From: Actinomycetota bacterium
GTDB lineage: Bacteria; Cyanobacteriota; Vampirovibrionia; Obscuribacterales; Obscuribacteraceae
Assembly: GCA_903970355.1 (NCBI GenBank)
Contig: CAJCIF010000074.1
Span: 1 to 6,364 of the forward strand
DNA: 6,364 nt
Reading direction: 5' to 3'
Part shown: piece after piece, positions 5,805 to 6,364 of the stretch
Position numbering within the stretch: position 1 is the first letter of the stretch
Layout of the letters: each line of letters opens with the position of its first letter
Notes under the pieces: generated by a model
What the model was told of the DNA's origin: nothing
What the model saw: only the letters and a program-made list of their open reading frames with translations
The model's database searches: none
Made by a program: the position numbers and the translations under genes

Positions 5805-6364
5805 TCACGCGGTGATGCCGAGCGTAACGGGCAGATGGACCGTGGCTGCAGCCAAACAAATTGAGCTGTCCGCAGGCCAGGTCTTTCTCTGCTCGTTCAG
5901 ATCAAATACAACGAATGTTCTGACCTTTTTCTCAACCAAATAATCAATGAGCTTGTCTGGTAAAGGTTCGATCTTAGTGCGATCAACTGCACCGTGTTCG
6001 ATGCCGATGACGGCAATGTGGGTAGCGTCTTTAGTTGTGCGTGCGACGCGTTCCGGAATGATACCTCGTGCACTAGCCCTGGCTGCTACCGCGTACGCAA
6101 TGCGATGGCGCTGGGCAGGTGGAGGTTCAAAAGTGAGATCAACGGAGCACTCGAGAAACTCCTCTTCAAGCAGGTATTCCTTGACCAATTTTTGGATGCC
6201 AAAGGTCAAGACTGGTACTGCCTCAGGGCGAAGGGTCGCGAGAGTAGCGATCACTTTTGCTGTGTGCCCAACTCGAAAAGTTTCCAGCGTTTTCACTGAG
6301 TCCACGCCTGGAAACATGAGGAAGATTTTGCGAATAGCCTCGTCATATTCATCACCCAGCGAAC
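5805..6364 (-). CDS. Unrecognised protein, C-terminal part (5' end outside window)
   Basis: The frame is open through the right edge of the window (185 complete codons visible), reading SLGDEYDEAIRKIFL before the Met at 6315-6317. That Met has no ribosome binding site and the upstream codons look coding, so I take the gene as 5'-truncated by the window. I do not recognise a family. The visible part looks like a soluble alpha/beta protein. Numbering from that Met, there is a helix-rich start, an acidic EEEFLE patch (51-56), a PPP kink (65-67), a helix IAYAVAARASA (73-83), and two hydrophobic strands THIAVIGIEHG (99-109) and VRTFVVFDL (132-140), each ending in a charged or small residue as in a nucleotide- or metal-binding fold. 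No signal peptide, membrane segment or known catalytic motif is visible. The stop is followed by a good intrinsic terminator, so this is the last gene of its transcription unit. Confidence 0.65.
   Translation of the reverse strand, partial: SLGDEYDEAIRKIFLMFPGVDSVKTLETFRVGHTAKVIATLATLRPEAVPVLTFGIQKLVKEYLLEEEFLECSVDLTFEPPPAQRHRIAYAVAARASARGIIPERVARTTKDATHIAVIGIEHGAVDRTKIEPLPDKLIDYLVEKKVRTFVVFDLNEQRKTWPADSSICLAAATVHLPVTLGITA

Noticed and set aside
6315..6317. Minus-strand ATG as the start of the last gene
   Set aside because: The frame continues open to the window edge with coding-like residues, and no Shine-Dalgarno sequence lies before it.
1..6364. tRNA or other RNA genes, CRISPR arrays, insertion sequences, attachment sites
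   Set aside because: No cloverleaf-like sequence, regularly spaced direct repeats, transposase or terminal inverted repeats were seen on reading both strands; coding density leaves gaps of at most about 160 bp.

Overview
The window is ordinary-looking bacterial chromosomal DNA of intermediate GC content. It holds six protein-coding genes and no RNA gene, CRISPR array, insertion sequence or phage gene that I can see. The organism cannot be fixed from the sequence alone. The mix of a degenerate GGDEF protein, a protein built only of MshEN-type repeats, a cytoplasmic-looking Cys/His hydrolase-like protein and Shine-Dalgarno-poor starts reminds me of the non-photosynthetic cyanobacterial relatives (Vampirovibrionia/Obscuribacterales). 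I offer that as a low-to-moderate inference only.

Left part, plus strand (1-1760). The first gene is cut by the window edge. It is the C-terminal part of a GGDEF-fold protein whose active-site GGDEF motif reads RERTL, while the RxxD inhibitory-site motif (RPTD) is kept exactly five residues upstream. It is followed, 117 bp on and on the same strand, by a 399-residue protein made of four tandem units. Each unit has two 24-residue motifs separated by exactly five residues, which is the published layout of the c-di-GMP-binding MshEN domain. Two neighbouring genes, both non-catalytic and both built from domains that can bind c-di-GMP, are the most interesting content of the window.

Centre, plus strand (1761-3955). 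A 122-bp intergenic region has a 9-bp inverted repeat overlapping a candidate promoter, and a threefold 9-bp repeat (GTCCC...) directly against the start codon. It leads into a 690-residue protein with a long low-complexity N-terminal half, a helical middle and a C-terminal domain with a Cys/His/Asn pattern like that of an NlpC/P60- or CHAP-type hydrolase. No signal peptide is visible.

Right part, minus strand (3962-6364). A histidyl-tRNA synthetase gene (hisS) and a small three-helix DUF202/YidH-like membrane protein form a probable two-gene operon (10-bp gap), convergent with the 690-residue gene (6-bp gap). hisS has its own strong ribosome binding site and a candidate promoter. Upstream of it lies a good rho-independent terminator that ends an unrecognised gene cut by the right edge. 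The two minus-strand blocks therefore look like separate transcription units, and the plus-strand genes are functionally unrelated to them as far as the sequence shows.
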